Source of the DNA: Cyanobium sp.
GTDB taxonomy: Bacteria; Cyanobacteriota; Cyanobacteriia; PCC-6307; Cyanobiaceae
Reading direction: 5' to 3'
Assembly (NCBI GenBank): GCA_007135755.1
Contig: SLIG01000018.1
Span: 1-44,422, forward strand
Length of the DNA: 44,422 nt
The notes beneath the pieces are model-generated. The model did not search any database, was not told the DNA's origin, and was given only the letters and a program-made list of their open reading frames with translations. Made by a program: the position numbers and the translations under genes. Within the stretch, counting starts at the first letter, position 1. Each line of letters opens with the position of its first letter. Below are positions 28,787 through 42,952 of this stretch, piece after piece.

Positions 28787-29281
28787 ATGGTGAATCCAGC
28801 CCCGGTTCGCTCGTCTCGGCACCTGGTGTCCCAACCCTGGGCCATTCCCCTGCTGGCGGGGCTGTGTTTCGGGCTCGGCTATGGCGTGGTGCAGCGCCTG
28901 ATGCTGCTCGAGTTGCCCCGTCAGGGACAACTGGTGGAACCCTTCCGGATGAAGGAGTTTCCTGGCACCACCCTGGAGAGCCTGCGGCTGAAGGCGGGCG
29001 AGGAACCCCGCTCGATCCGCGGTGATCTCAGTGCCCTGGAGCAGGAGGAGCAGCAGCGCAAGGCCGAGACCGAGCGGCGCCAGCGGGAGCAGGAGCTGGA
29101 GGCCGAGCGGCAGCGCGAGCGCCTGGCGCCACCCCTCAGCCGCGAGCTGGAGCCTGCCCCCGCCGCCACCCCACCGCCGGCCCCAGCTCCACCGCCCGCC
29201 CCAGCTCCACCGCCCGCCGCCGACCCCCTGCCGCGCCTGGATCCGTCCATCACGCCACCGTTCGAGCCGCTCACTCCCTGA
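28787..29281 (+). CDS. Hypothetical single-pass membrane protein with charged coiled and Pro/Ala-rich tail
   Basis: 164 aa; TM PWAIPLLAGLCFGLGYGVVQRLM followed by EQEEQQRKAETERRQREQELEAERQRE and APAPPPAPAPPPAA. Confidence 0.6.
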   Translation: MVNPAPVRSSRHLVSQPWAIPLLAGLCFGLGYGVVQRLMLLELPRQGQLVEPFRMKEFPGTTLESLRLKAGEEPRSIRGDLSALEQEEQQRKAETERRQREQELEAERQRERLAPPLSRELEPAPAATPPPAPAPPPAPAPPPAADPLPRLDPSITPPFEPLTP

Positions 29282-29323
29282 AGCTTCCATCTGCCACAGT
29301 TCCCCCAGCTGCGGCCGGCCGCC

Positions 29324-29653
29324 ATGCCCGCTCCCCAGACCCTGATGCAGGCGGTGGTCGCCCGGCTGGGTGCCCGTCTCGGCAGCGGTCTGCTGGATGC
29401 GGCCGCCAACGCCGCCGTGGTGCTCCAGGACGCACCCGAGCAGGTGCGCCGCGAGTTGCGGTTGTTCTGGGATGAGGTGGAGCGGGAGGCCCAGCGGCTG
29501 GAGCGCGACGCGGCCCAGCCCTCCCCAGCCGCCGGCGCGAGGGTCGATGAGACGGACTCAGCGGTGGTCTCGGCCGCCGATGTGCAGGGACGCATCGATG
29601 GGCTGAGGGCCCAGGTGGCCGGGTTCAGCCGTCGCCTCGACCAGGTGCCGTGA
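29324..29653 (+). CDS. Hypothetical protein, overlapping start with ABC1 kinase gene
   Basis: 109 aa ORF ending at 29653 with ATP-grasp-free, helical composition; stop overlaps the start of 29650..31350 (translational coupling pattern). Confidence 0.6.
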   Translation: MPAPQTLMQAVVARLGARLGSGLLDAAANAAVVLQDAPEQVRRELRLFWDEVEREAQRLERDAAQPSPAAGARVDETDSAVVSAADVQGRIDGLRAQVAGFSRRLDQVP

Positions 29654-31350
29654 TCGCCCGGCCCCTCTCCCCTCGCCCCCTGTTCTGGCGCCCCCTGCGG
29701 ATCTGGTGGCTGGCCCTGCGCCTGACTCTGGGGCTGTGGTGGGACGGCCAGAACTGGACCTATCCCGGCGGCCCCACCCCCGAGCGCCGCTCCCGGCGGG
29801 CCCGCCGGCGCTCGCGCTGGCTCACCGCCGAGTTCCTGGCCCTGGGGTCGGCCTTCATCAAGCTGGGCCAGCTGCTCTCGGCCCGGCCCGATGTGCTGCC
29901 CGCCGAGCTGGTGGAGGAACTGGCCCTGCTGCAGGACAGCGTGCCCGCCTTCCCCTTCGCCGTGGTGCAGGAACTGCTGGAGGCGGAACTGGGGGAACGC
30001 TGCGCCGAGATCATCGATCTTGAACCCAGCCCCCTGGGGTCGGCGAGCCTGGCCCAGGTGCACCGCGCCAGCCTGCGCAGCGGCCGCCAGGTGGTGCTCA
30101 AGGTGCAGCGGCCGGGGCTGGAGCACCTGTTCCGCCTGGATCTGGAGGTGCTGCAGCAGGTGGCGGCCCTGGTGCAGCGCCATCCCCGCTGGGGTCAGGG
30201 CCGTGACTGGATCGGCATCGCCAAGGAATGCCGGCGGGTGCTGCTGCGGGAGCTCGACTTCCGCCTCGAGGCCGAACACGCCGCCCGTTTCCGCCAGCAG
30301 TTTCTCGATGACCCCGGCATCCGCATCCCGGCGGTGATCTGGGAGCTCAGCGCCCGCCGGGTGCTCTGCCTCGACTACGTGCCCGGCATCAAGGTGACCG
30401 ACCGCCAGGGGCTGCTGGAGAGCGGCATCGATCCGGCGGCGGTGGCCGAGAAGGGAGCCGCCAGCTACCTGCAGCAGCTGGTGCGCTTCGGCTTCTTCCA
30501 CGCCGATCCCCACCCGGGCAACCTGGCGGTGGCCGCCGATGGCGCCCTCATCTACTACGACTTCGGGATGATGGGCCAGGTCTCAGCGCGGCTGCGCTCG
30601 CGCCTGGGCCGGATGGTGCGGGCCGCCGCCGGCCGCGATGCCGGCGGCCTGGTGCAGGAGCTGCAGGCCGCCGGGGTGATTGCGGCGGGGGTGGATCCCG
30701 GGCCGGTGCGGCGCCTGGTGCGGGTGATGCTCACCGAGGCCCTGACGCCGCCGTTTTCGGCCAACGTGATCAGCAAGCTCTCCGGCGATCTCAACGCCCT
30801 GGTGTACGGCCAGCCGTTCCGGGTGCCCCCGGAGCTGATCTTCGTGATGCGGGCCCTGTCCACCTTCGAGGGGGTGGGCCGCAGCCTCGATCCCGGCTTT
30901 AGCCTGGTGTCGATTGCCCGCCCTTACCTGCTTCCCCTGATGACTTCAAGCGGCGGACCCGGCGGCGCTGGCGGCGGAGCGGGCGGCTCCGATCTCTTCG
31001 GTGAGCTCTCCCGCCAGGCCGCCGAGGTGGGCAGCCGCGCCCTGGGTATCCCGCGGCGGCTCGATGAGAGCCTGCTGCGCATCGAGCAGGGGGATCTGCA
31101 GGTGCAGATCCGCGCCGGTGAAACCGACCGGCTGCTGCGCCGTCTGGCCCTGGCTCAGCAGACCGCCGGCCAGTCGATGCTGCTGGCCGGTCTGGCGGTG
31201 GCGGCGGCCCTGCTGGCCAGCAGTGAGCGTCCCGCCCTGGTGGCCGTCCCCCTGGTGCTGGGCGCGCCGGTGGGGCTGAGCTGGCTGAAGCTGCAGGGCC
31301 GCCTCAAGCGCGACGGCCGCCTCGATCAGCTGCCGGGGGTGGGCGGCTGA
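29650..31350 (+). CDS. ABC1/AarF/UbiB-family atypical kinase
   Basis: FIKLGQLLSARPDVLPAELVEELALLQDSVPAFP, LGSASLAQVHRASLRSGRQVVLKVQRPGL, FFHADPHPGNLAVAADGALIYYDFGMMG. Confidence 0.95.
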   Translation: MIARPLSPRPLFWRPLRIWWLALRLTLGLWWDGQNWTYPGGPTPERRSRRARRRSRWLTAEFLALGSAFIKLGQLLSARPDVLPAELVEELALLQDSVPAFPFAVVQELLEAELGERCAEIIDLEPSPLGSASLAQVHRASLRSGRQVVLKVQRPGLEHLFRLDLEVLQQVAALVQRHPRWGQGRDWIGIAKECRRVLLRELDFRLEAEHAARFRQQFLDDPGIRIPAVIWELSARRVLCLDYVPGIKVTDRQGLLESGIDPAAVAEKGAASYLQQLVRFGFFHADPHPGNLAVAADGALIYYDFGMMGQVSARLRSRLGRMVRAAAGRDAGGLVQELQAAGVIAAGVDPGPVRRLVRVMLTEALTPPFSANVISKLSGDLNALVYGQPFRVPPELIFVMRALSTFEGVGRSLDPGFSLVSIARPYLLPLMTSSGGPGGAGGGAGGSDLFGELSRQAAEVGSRALGIPRRLDESLLRIEQGDLQVQIRAGETDRLLRRLALAQQTAGQSMLLAGLAVAAALLASSERPALVAVPLVLGAPVGLSWLKLQGRLKRDGRLDQLPGVGG

Positions 31351-31380
31351 TCGAGGCGTCGCTCGTCCGGGCCTGTGCGA

Positions 31381-32703
<1,323 letters not shown>

Positions 32704-32809
32704 CTATTGGTCACCCCGGGGGCTGTCGCAGTGCCGGAGGGCACCGCACGGGCCAACCGACACCCCAGCCACCCCCACCACAATGGGCAGATCTGCACAC
32801 CCCGTGCCC

Positions 32810-33208
32810 ATGCGATTGCTGCACACCATGCTCCGGGTGGGTGATCTGGAGCGTTCCCTGGCCTTCTACACCGAGGTGCTGGGCATGCGCCTGCTGCGCC
32901 GCAAGGACTACCCCGGCGGCCGCTTCACCCTGGCCTTCGTGGGCTACGGAGACGAGAGCGACCACACCGTGCTGGAGCTCACCCACAACTGGGACACCAG
33001 CCGCTACGAACTGGGCGATGGCTACGGCCACATCGCCCTGGGGGTCGACGACATCCACAGCGTGTGTGAGCGGATCAGCGCCAAGGGCGGCCGGGTGGTG
33101 CGCCAACCGGGGCCGATGAAGCACGGCAGCACCGTGATCGCCTTCGTGGAAGACCCCGACGGCTACAAAGTGGAGCTGATCCAGCTCTCTTCCCGAGCCG
33201 CCGCCTGA
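32810..33208 (+). CDS. gloA: Lactoylglutathione lyase (glyoxalase I)
   Basis: [49 protein letters not shown]...[15 protein letters not shown]; start 32783 or 32810. Confidence 0.93.
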   Translation: MRLLHTMLRVGDLERSLAFYTEVLGMRLLRRKDYPGGRFTLAFVGYGDESDHTVLELTHNWDTSRYELGDGYGHIALGVDDIHSVCERISAKGGRVVRQPGPMKHGSTVIAFVEDPDGYKVELIQLSSRAAA

Positions 33209-33209
33209 G

Positions 33210-36053
<2,844 letters not shown>

Positions 36054-36102
36054 ACCTCAGCCGCTGCGTCGCGCCCAGCCTGTTCACCCAGCCGAGCCCG
36101 CC

Positions 36103-36426
36103 GTGGAGCCCGACTCCCCCCAATCCGCCACGCCCAGCTCCCCCCAGTCCCGACCGGAGGCCGCCACGGCCACCGAGACGGCACCGGAGGGAGCGGTCGA
36201 TGGAGCTGCGGGGACCTCAGCGGCTGCCGTTACCGACGGCGCCGCACCCCAGCCGGCCGGCTTCGCCGCCGCCACCATCGATGAGCTGCGCCGGGTGGTG
36301 TGGCCGAGCCGTCAGCAGCTGTTCAGCGAATCGGTGGCTGTGATCCTGATGGTCGGTCTGTCGGCCGCCGCCATCGCCGCCATCGACCGCCTGTTCGGCT
36401 GGGGCGCCTCCCAGGTGTTCCGCTGA
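36103..36426 (+). CDS. secE: Preprotein translocase subunit SecE
   Basis: C-terminal FAAATIDELRRVVWPSRQQLFSESVAVILMVGLSAAAIAAIDRLFGWGASQVF; upstream of nusG. Confidence 0.9.
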   Translation: MEPDSPQSATPSSPQSRPEAATATETAPEGAVDGAAGTSAAAVTDGAAPQPAGFAAATIDELRRVVWPSRQQLFSESVAVILMVGLSAAAIAAIDRLFGWGASQVFR

Positions 36427-36460
36427 GTCCGCCAATCCATAGCCGCCGATTGTTGTTCCC

Positions 36461-37150
36461 GTGAGCCCCGTGACCGAGTCCCTGCCCGAAAGCCCCCTCA
36501 GCCCCGCCCTCGCCGACGCCCCGACCCTTGAGCTCTCAGCAGCTGAGGCCAGCGAGTCGGCCGCCGCTGAGCAGGCCGAGAAGCGCCAGGTGGCCCGCTG
36601 GTATGCGGTGCAGGTGGCCTCCAGCTGTGAGAAGAAGGTGAAGGCCACCCTCGAGCAGCGGGCCGTGACCCTCGGCGTGGACAACCGCATCCTCGAGATC
36701 GAGATCCCCCAGACCCCCGGGGTGAAGATCAAGAAGGACGGCAACCGCACCAGCACCGAGGAAAAGGTGTTTCCCGGCTATGTGCTGGTGCGCATGGTGC
36801 TCGATGAAGACACGATGATGGCGGTGCGCAGCACCCCCAACGTGATCAATTTCGTGGGGGCCGAAGAGCGCCGCGCCACGGCCCGGGCCCGGGGCCACAT
36901 CAAGCCCCGCCCCCTGAGCCGTCAGGAAGTGGACCGCATCTTCAAGCGCGCGGCCGAGAAGAAGCCGGTGGTGAAGGTGGATCTGGCCGAAGGCGATCAG
37001 ATCCTGGTCACCGCCGGTCCGTTCAAGGACTTCCAGGGCGAGGTGATCGAGGTATCCGGCGACCGCAACAAGCTCAAGGCCCTGCTCTCGATCTTCGGCC
37101 GCGAAACGCCGGTGGAACTGGAGTTCTCCCAGATCAGCAAGCAGAGCTGA
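36461..37150 (+). CDS. nusG: Transcription termination/antitermination protein NusG
   Basis: [75 protein letters not shown]. Confidence 0.97.
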   Translation: MSPVTESLPESPLSPALADAPTLELSAAEASESAAAEQAEKRQVARWYAVQVASSCEKKVKATLEQRAVTLGVDNRILEIEIPQTPGVKIKKDGNRTSTEEKVFPGYVLVRMVLDEDTMMAVRSTPNVINFVGAEERRATARARGHIKPRPLSRQEVDRIFKRAAEKKPVVKVDLAEGDQILVTAGPFKDFQGEVIEVSGDRNKLKALLSIFGRETPVELEFSQISKQS

Positions 37151-37170
37151 GGCCGCGGCCAAGGCTCAGC

Positions 37171-37195
37171 GGCCGCCTCCCTGCGGAGGGCGGCC
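37171..37195 (+). promoter_or_regulatory. nusG-rplK intergenic stem-loop of unknown function
   Basis: ggccgcctccctgcggagggcggcc: near-perfect GC-rich inverted repeat with a ctgc-type loop; no U-tract follows, so not a classical terminator. Confidence 0.4.
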
Positions 37196-37253
37196 GTCCC
37201 CGCAACCCCCGGCGATGGGGGTCATCCGCAGATCCGCCCCTCAGCCCCAGACG

Positions 37254-37679
37254 ATGGCCAAGAAAGTCGTTGCCGTTATCAAGCTGGCCCTCCAGGCCGG
37301 CAAAGCCAACCCGGCGCCGCCCGTGGGTCCTGCCCTCGGCCAGCACGGGGTCAACATCATGGCGTTCTGCAAGGAGTACAACGCCCGCACCCAGGACAAG
37401 GCCGGCTATGTGATTCCGGTGGAGATCTCGGTCTTTGAAGACCGCAGCTTCACCTTCATCACCAAGACCCCGCCCGCCTCGGTGCTGATCTCCAAGGCCG
37501 CCGGCATCGAGAAGGGTGCCGCCACCTCCTCCAAGGGGGCGGTGGGTGCCATCTCCCGCGCCCAGCTCGAGGAGATCGCCAAGACCAAACTGCCCGACCT
37601 CAACTGCACCAGCGTCGAGTCGGCCATGCGCATCATCGAAGGCACCGCCCGCAACATGGGCGTGGCCGTCAGCGACTGA
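37254..37679 (+). CDS. rplK: 50S ribosomal protein L11
   Basis: [76 protein letters not shown]. Confidence 0.98.
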   Translation: MAKKVVAVIKLALQAGKANPAPPVGPALGQHGVNIMAFCKEYNARTQDKAGYVIPVEISVFEDRSFTFITKTPPASVLISKAAGIEKGAATSSKGAVGAISRAQLEEIAKTKLPDLNCTSVESAMRIIEGTARNMGVAVSD

Positions 37680-37791
37680 TCCCGGCGGCCCACGGGCCGG
37701 CCCGATCCGTCACTGCTTCGCCACAGCTCCGTCACCGTTCTTTCATCACCACCGGGGGAGACCGCCAGGTCGCCCGTACCCCATTCCTGCC

Positions 37792-38499
37792 ATGCCCAAG
37801 GTTTCCAAGCGCTACACCGAACTGGCCGCCAAGGTGGCCGAGCAGGCCTACGCCCCGCTCGAGGCCCTCGAGCTGGTGAAGGCCAACGCCACCGCCAAAT
37901 TCGACGAGACGATCGAAGCCCACGTGCGTCTGGGCATCGATCCCAAGTACACCGACCAGCAGCTGCGCACCACCGTGGCCCTGCCCCACGGCACGGGCCA
38001 GACCATCCGCATCGCCGTGATCGCCCGCGGTGAAGCGGTGGCCGCCGCCGAGGCCGCCGGGGCCGACCTGGCTGGCGACGAGGATCTGGTGGAGTCCATC
38101 GCTCAGGGGCAGATGGACTTCGACCTGCTCATCGCCACCCCGGACATGATGCCCAAGGTGGCCAAGCTGGGCCGGGTGCTCGGTCCCCGCGGCCTGATGC
38201 CCAACCCCAAGGCCGGCACCGTCACCACCAACCTGGCCGGCGCCATCGCCGAGTTCAAGGCCGGCAAGCTGGAGTTCCGCGCCGACCGCACCGGCATCGT
38301 GCACGTGCGCTTCGGCAAGGCCAGCTTTGATGTGGCCAAGCTGCTCGACAACCTCAAGGCCCTGCAGGAAACCATCGACCGCAACAAGCCCAGCGGTGCC
38401 AAGGGCCGCTACTGGCGCTCCCTCTACGTCACCTCCACCATGGGCCCCTCGGTGCAGGTCGACTTCACCGCTCTGCAGGAGATCAAGCAGGAGGGCTGA
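37792..38499 (+). CDS. rplA: 50S ribosomal protein L1
   Basis: [88 protein letters not shown]. Confidence 0.98.
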   Translation: MPKVSKRYTELAAKVAEQAYAPLEALELVKANATAKFDETIEAHVRLGIDPKYTDQQLRTTVALPHGTGQTIRIAVIARGEAVAAAEAAGADLAGDEDLVESIAQGQMDFDLLIATPDMMPKVAKLGRVLGPRGLMPNPKAGTVTTNLAGAIAEFKAGKLEFRADRTGIVHVRFGKASFDVAKLLDNLKALQETIDRNKPSGAKGRYWRSLYVTSTMGPSVQVDFTALQEIKQEG

Positions 38500-38549
38500 G
38501 GCCAGGCCTGGGGTCGCGGTGTAAGTTATTGGAACGGGCACGCGCCCGA

Positions 38550-38640
38550 CCCCAGACAGCAGGTTGTCTGAGCGATCCGTCGACCGGTCCCCGGTCTTCT
38601 GATCGCTCAGGCGTAAGTCCCGCCGAGGTGAACGCGACAG
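38550..38640 (+). ncRNA. Ribosomal protein L10 leader (autoregulatory 5' leader of rplJ-rplL)
   Basis: ccccagacagcagg ... gtaagtcccgccgaggtgaa resembles the conserved L10-leader segments. Between them is a perfect 10-bp stem ctgagcgatc (38568-38577)/gatcgctcag (38601-38610) enclosing a gaccgg/ccggtc hairpin. Located between rplA and rplJ. Confidence 0.75.
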
Positions 38641-38775
38641 GTTTCAGCTTCCCGTGCGCCAGCGGCCTCCGGCCGTTGATCAGCGGATCGGCATCGGAAC
38701 ATGCAGCGGCCTCGAGCCCCCCAGGGGCCGTCCAGGGCCGCATGCCCAGCTTGTTCCCCCGATTCGTTCCTCCCT

Positions 38776-39309
38776 ATGGGCCGCACGCTCGAGAACAAGC
38801 AACAGATCGTCGAAGAGCTCAAGGGGCTCCTCGGTGAGGCCGAAATGGCGCTGGTTCTTGATTTCAAGGGCCTCACCATCAAGGAGATGTCTGACCTGCG
38901 GACCCGTCTGCAGGCCAGCAACGGCATCTGCAAGGTGACCAAGAACACCTTGATGCGCCGGGCCATTGATGGCGACAGCGCCTGGTCGGAACTCGATTCC
39001 CTGCTCACCGGCACCAATGCCTTCGTGCTCGTCAAGGGCGACGTGGGTGGTGCGGTGAAGGCCGTGCAGTCCTTCCAGAAGGACACCAAGAAGTCGGAGG
39101 TGAAGGGCGGCCTGTTCGAAGGCAAGCTCCTCTCCCAGAACGACGTCAAGGCCATCGGGGATCTGCCCTCCAAGGAGGTGCTCATGGCTCAGATCGCCGG
39201 TGCGATCAATGCCGTGGCCACCAAGCTGGCGGTGGGCATCAACGAAGTTCCCTCCGGTCTCGCCCGGGCCCTCAAGCAGCACGCCGATGGCGAGGGTTCG
39301 GCCTCTTGA
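38776..39309 (+). CDS. rplJ: 50S ribosomal protein L10
   Basis: [64 protein letters not shown]. Confidence 0.97.
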   Translation: MGRTLENKQQIVEELKGLLGEAEMALVLDFKGLTIKEMSDLRTRLQASNGICKVTKNTLMRRAIDGDSAWSELDSLLTGTNAFVLVKGDVGGAVKAVQSFQKDTKKSEVKGGLFEGKLLSQNDVKAIGDLPSKEVLMAQIAGAINAVATKLAVGINEVPSGLARALKQHADGEGSAS

Positions 39310-39389
39310 GGCTCTCCCCCCGCGATCGGATCCCGCCCGGCTCAATCGATCTCTCTGTCTGTCCACAGATCTGTTGCTGATTCCCAACC

Positions 39390-39773
39390 ATGACCGCTAC
39401 CACTGACCAGATTCTCGACCAGCTCAAAACTCTCTCCCTGCTTGAAGCTTCCGAGCTCGTCAAGCAGATCGAAGAGGCCTTCGGTGTGTCCGCCGCCGCC
39501 TCCGCCGGCGTGGTGATGGCCGCCGCTCCCGCTGCCGCCGCCGAGGCTGTTGAGGAGAAGACCGAGTTCGACGTGATCCTCGACGGCTTCGACGCCGCCG
39601 CCAAGATCAAGGTGCTCAAGGCCGTGCGCGAAGCCACCGGCCTCGGCCTGGGCGACGCCAAGGCCCTGGTGGAAGCCGCCCCCAAGGCGGTGAAGGAAGG
39701 CATCTCCAAGGACGATGCCGAAGCCCTCAAGAAGGCCATCGAAGAGGCCGGCGGCAAGGTCACCATCAAGTGA
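39390..39773 (+). CDS. rplL: 50S ribosomal protein L7/L12
   Basis: [33 protein letters not shown]...[49 protein letters not shown]. Confidence 0.98.
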   Translation: MTATTDQILDQLKTLSLLEASELVKQIEEAFGVSAAASAGVVMAAAPAAAAEAVEEKTEFDVILDGFDAAAKIKVLKAVREATGLGLGDAKALVEAAPKAVKEGISKDDAEALKKAIEEAGGKVTIK

Positions 39774-39793
39774 TCCCCTGCCCCTGAGGCAGT

Positions 39794-39818
39794 GCCGGCC
39801 CCGCGGGGCCGGCTTTTT
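39794..39818 (+). terminator. Rho-independent terminator downstream of rplL
   Basis: gccggccccgcggggccggc + ttttt: perfect GC stem followed by a T5 tract, 20 nt after the rplL stop. Confidence 0.9.
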
Positions 39819-39867
39819 GATGGCCAGCCCATCCACCGGTCACAGGCGCAAGGCCGGCCACACGCGC

Positions 39868-39896
39868 AAAAAAAAGCCCCGCCGAAGGGCGGGGCT
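39868..39896 (-). terminator. Rho-independent terminator for the minus-strand DUF3747 gene
   Basis: Plus strand aaaaaaaa gccccgcc gaa gggcggggct; on the minus strand a GC stem followed by T8. Confidence 0.85.
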
Positions 39897-40031
39897 CAGG
39901 GTTTGGAACGGATCTCGGGAGTCTGTCCTCGTTTCGACCCCGGGATGGGCGTTCCGCACTCCTCACACCCCATGAAATTACGAAGGCTGACGGAGAGTTG
40001 CAACCGGCCGGGGACACTCCCTGAACTGGGC

Positions 40032-40862
40032 TCAGGGGCGGTAGGGCACCACCTGCAGGGCCACCACGCCGCCGGCCTCGCCCTCGGCGCTCGGCTGCTC
40101 CCAGGAGCGATTCTGGGAGCGCCCCAGACGCAGGCTCTCCAGCCGCGCCAGCCGTGAGCTGGCGGGCTGGGTGCGCGTGCCCTGGCCGCGGCTGGCGGCC
40201 AGGGCTGTGGCGGTCTCGATCGGGCTGGGCGGCGGCGGCGGGGTGGCCAGACCCAGCAGTTCTCCGCCACCGGCGTTGGCCCGGGCCAGCAACACCGGCA
40301 TGGGCTCAGGGTGGCTCACGTAGAGGTGGTTGAGGGCCCGGCCTTGGAAGGTCCTGCGCCCGAAGCTCCAGCCTTCGCTCAGCCGCAGTTCCACCAGTCC
40401 ATCGCCGGCGGCTTCGCCGCTGCCCACCAGCAGCGGCGTGGGTTGTTCAGGGCTGCTGGCGAGCAGCTCCAGGCGCGGGCCCCGGCTCTCCACCCGCAGT
40501 CGCCAGGGATGACTCAGGTCGTTGCCGGCGATACGCAGCGAATAGGCACTGCTCGAGGAGTAGAGCCCGCAGCTGCCGGCTGGCAGGTTTTGCTCGTAGG
40601 TGATCACCGAGCCGTCGTCGAAGCGCCGCCAGCAGGGGGGGGCGGCTTCCAGCTGCTCCATCACCACCAGGTTCCACCGGTTGCCACTCAGGGGCTGGGC
40701 CAGGGCGATGGTGCGCTCGGCATCCACGGGGGTGCTGTCGAACGGTGCGGCGGCCTTGGCGAACTGCTGGGGCAGCACAGCGGAACCGCTTGTGACCAGG
40801 GCCACTGCCCCGGCTGCCGCCAGGTAGGTTCGCTTGATCCCGGGCTTGTGGCTGAGGGTCAT
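40032..40862 (-). CDS. DUF3747-type secreted cyanobacterial protein
   Basis: MTLSHKPGIKRTYLAAAGAVALVTSGSAVLPQQFAKAAAPFDSTPVDAERTIALAQPLSGNRWNLVVMEQLEAAPPCWRRFDDGSVITYEQNLPAGSCGLYSSSSAYSLRIAGNDL; signal peptide; start at 40862. Confidence 0.75.
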   Translation of the reverse strand: MTLSHKPGIKRTYLAAAGAVALVTSGSAVLPQQFAKAAAPFDSTPVDAERTIALAQPLSGNRWNLVVMEQLEAAPPCWRRFDDGSVITYEQNLPAGSCGLYSSSSAYSLRIAGNDLSHPWRLRVESRGPRLELLASSPEQPTPLLVGSGEAAGDGLVELRLSEGWSFGRRTFQGRALNHLYVSHPEPMPVLLARANAGGGELLGLATPPPPPSPIETATALAASRGQGTRTQPASSRLARLESLRLGRSQNRSWEQPSAEGEAGGVVALQVVPYRP

Positions 40863-40934
40863 GGCGGTGCTCCCGGCCCCGAGGGGAAGTGGACAGATCG
40901 GGGGGAGTTCTAATCGAGATCGGAGCGTTGTCCA

Positions 40935-41714
40935 GTGGCGAATGAGCCGGTGAGGGTGGTGGCAGCGGCCTGCGACGGGGCCTGCAGCGGCAATCCCGGT
41001 CCCGGGGGCTGGGGCGCCCTGCTGCGCTTCGAGGACGGCACGGTGCGGGAACTGGGCGGCGCTGACGGGGCCACCACCAACAACCGCATGGAGCTCACGG
41101 CCGCCCTGGCCCTGATGGAGGCGCTGCGCGCGCTGCCGCGCCACCCCGAGCTGGCGATCCGCACCGACAGCCGCTACCTGATCGATGGACTGCAGCGCTG
41201 GATTCAGGGCTGGAAGCGCAAGGGCTGGCGCACGGCCTCCGGTGGCCCGGTGCTCAACCGCGATCTCTGGGAACAGCTTGACCGGGCCCGGCTGAACGAC
41301 GTCCCCCTGCGCCATGTGAAGGGCCACAGCGGCGATCCCGACAACGACCGCTGTGACGCCATCGCCGTGGCCTTTGCCCGTGGTCAGCGGCCGCGGCTGG
41401 CCGATCGCTCCAGCTCCAGCGCCAGTGCCGTTCCCGCCCCAGCCGCTGCTGATCCAGCCGCTGCTGATCCGGCCCCGCCGGAGCTGCAGCGCCTGCTCAG
41501 CCGCCTGGAGCTGGCCGACCGCCTGGCCGCGGGCGGCCACGGCCTCAGCCTGGTGGAGCTGGCCCAGTTGGTGCAGCAGCCCCTCAGCCGCCTCGAGCCC
41601 CGCAGCGGCCCCTGGACCTGGCGCGACTGGCGGGTGGAGCCCCTGGCCGATGGCCGCTGGCGCCTGCGGCGCGGGACGTCAGGATTGCCGCAGCAGGAGC
41701 AGGGGCAGGCGTGA
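40935..41714 (+). CDS. rnhA: Ribonuclease HI with C-terminal extension
   Basis: [96 protein letters not shown]. Confidence 0.96.
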   Translation: MANEPVRVVAAACDGACSGNPGPGGWGALLRFEDGTVRELGGADGATTNNRMELTAALALMEALRALPRHPELAIRTDSRYLIDGLQRWIQGWKRKGWRTASGGPVLNRDLWEQLDRARLNDVPLRHVKGHSGDPDNDRCDAIAVAFARGQRPRLADRSSSSASAVPAPAAADPAAADPAPPELQRLLSRLELADRLAAGGHGLSLVELAQLVQQPLSRLEPRSGPWTWRDWRVEPLADGRWRLRRGTSGLPQQEQGQA

Positions 41715-42910
41715 ACGAGGGCACAGCGGCGCAGACAGCCACAGGGAGCGCGGCCGGCGGTGCCACCGGGCCCCTCTATGAGCGCCTGGTGGGGCCCCTG
41801 CTCAGCCGCGATGAGGGCGCCGATGCCGAGCAGCTCAGCCAGCTCACCCTGGCGGCGCTGGGCCAGGCGTCCCTGCGGCGCCAGTGGCCCGTGGTGAGCG
41901 GAGTGCTGGCGGGCCTCGGCGCCGAGCTGCGCCATCACGACCCCCGCCTGGAGCAGACGCTGTTCGGCTGCCGCTTCGCCAACCCGGTGGGCCTGGCGGC
42001 CGGCTTCGACAAGAACGGCGTCGCCGCCGCCATCTGGCACCTGTTCGGCTTCGGGTTCGCCGAGCTGGGCACGATCACCGCCCAGGCGCAGAGCGGCAAC
42101 CCGCGCCCGCGCCTGTTCCGCCTGGCGGCCGAGCAGGCGGCCCTCAACCGCATGGGCTTCAACAACCGCGGCGCCCAGGCCTGCCGCCGCCTGTTGGAGC
42201 GTCAGCGGCTGGAGGCGCCCGGCCAGCGGCCGGCGGTGCTGGGGATCAACCTGGGCAAGTCGAAGGTCACGCCGCTGGAGCAGGCCCCCGACGACTACGC
42301 CGCCTGCCTGGAGCTGCTGGCCCCCCTGGCCGACTACGCCGTGATCAACGTGAGCTCCCCCAACACCCCCGGTCTGCGCGACCTGCAGGACGAGGTGCTG
42401 CTGCGCCGGCTGGTGGAGCGGCTGCGGCGGCTGCCGGGCTGTCCGCCGCTGCTGGTGAAGATCGCCCCCGACCTGGAGGACGACGCCATCGACGCCATCG
42501 CCCGGCTGGCCTACCAGGAGGGCCTGGCCGGGGTGATCGCGGTGAACACCAGCCTCGACCGCCTGGGGATGGAGGGGCGGCGCCTGCCCCAGACGGGCCG
42601 CACCCTGGCCGAAGAGGCCGGCGGGCTCAGCGGCGCCCCCCTGCGGCAGCGGGCCCTGGAGGTGCTGCGGCGGCTGCGGGCCACCGCCGGCCCGGCCCTG
42701 CCCCTGATCGGCGTGGGCGGCATCGATTCGCCCGAAGCGGCCTGGGAGCGGATCACCGCCGGCGCCTCCCTGGTGCAGCTCTACACAGGCTGGATCTACC
42801 GCGGCCCGGCGCTGGTACCCCGCATCCTGGAGGGCCTCAGCCAGCAGCTCGACCGCCATGGCTTCGGCCACATTGGTGAAGCTGTGGGCTCCGGTGTGGC
42901 GTGGCGCTGA
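41711..42910 (+). CDS. pyrD: Quinone-dependent dihydroorotate dehydrogenase
   Basis: [111 protein letters not shown]. Confidence 0.97.
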   Translation: MNEGTAAQTATGSAAGGATGPLYERLVGPLLSRDEGADAEQLSQLTLAALGQASLRRQWPVVSGVLAGLGAELRHHDPRLEQTLFGCRFANPVGLAAGFDKNGVAAAIWHLFGFGFAELGTITAQAQSGNPRPRLFRLAAEQAALNRMGFNNRGAQACRRLLERQRLEAPGQRPAVLGINLGKSKVTPLEQAPDDYAACLELLAPLADYAVINVSSPNTPGLRDLQDEVLLRRLVERLRRLPGCPPLLVKIAPDLEDDAIDAIARLAYQEGLAGVIAVNTSLDRLGMEGRRLPQTGRTLAEEAGGLSGAPLRQRALEVLRRLRATAGPALPLIGVGGIDSPEAAWERITAGASLVQLYTGWIYRGPALVPRILEGLSQQLDRHGFGHIGEAVGSGVAWR

Positions 42911-42952
42911 AAGTCGGGTAGCTTTCACCCAAAGTTGAGGAGTGCCCCCTTG

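Noticed and set aside
27437-29290. Upstream extension of the DUF2236-CoaE ORF to 1135 aa
   Set aside because: The extension is antisense to argJ and the following gene and is low complexity; coding most plausibly begins at 27436.
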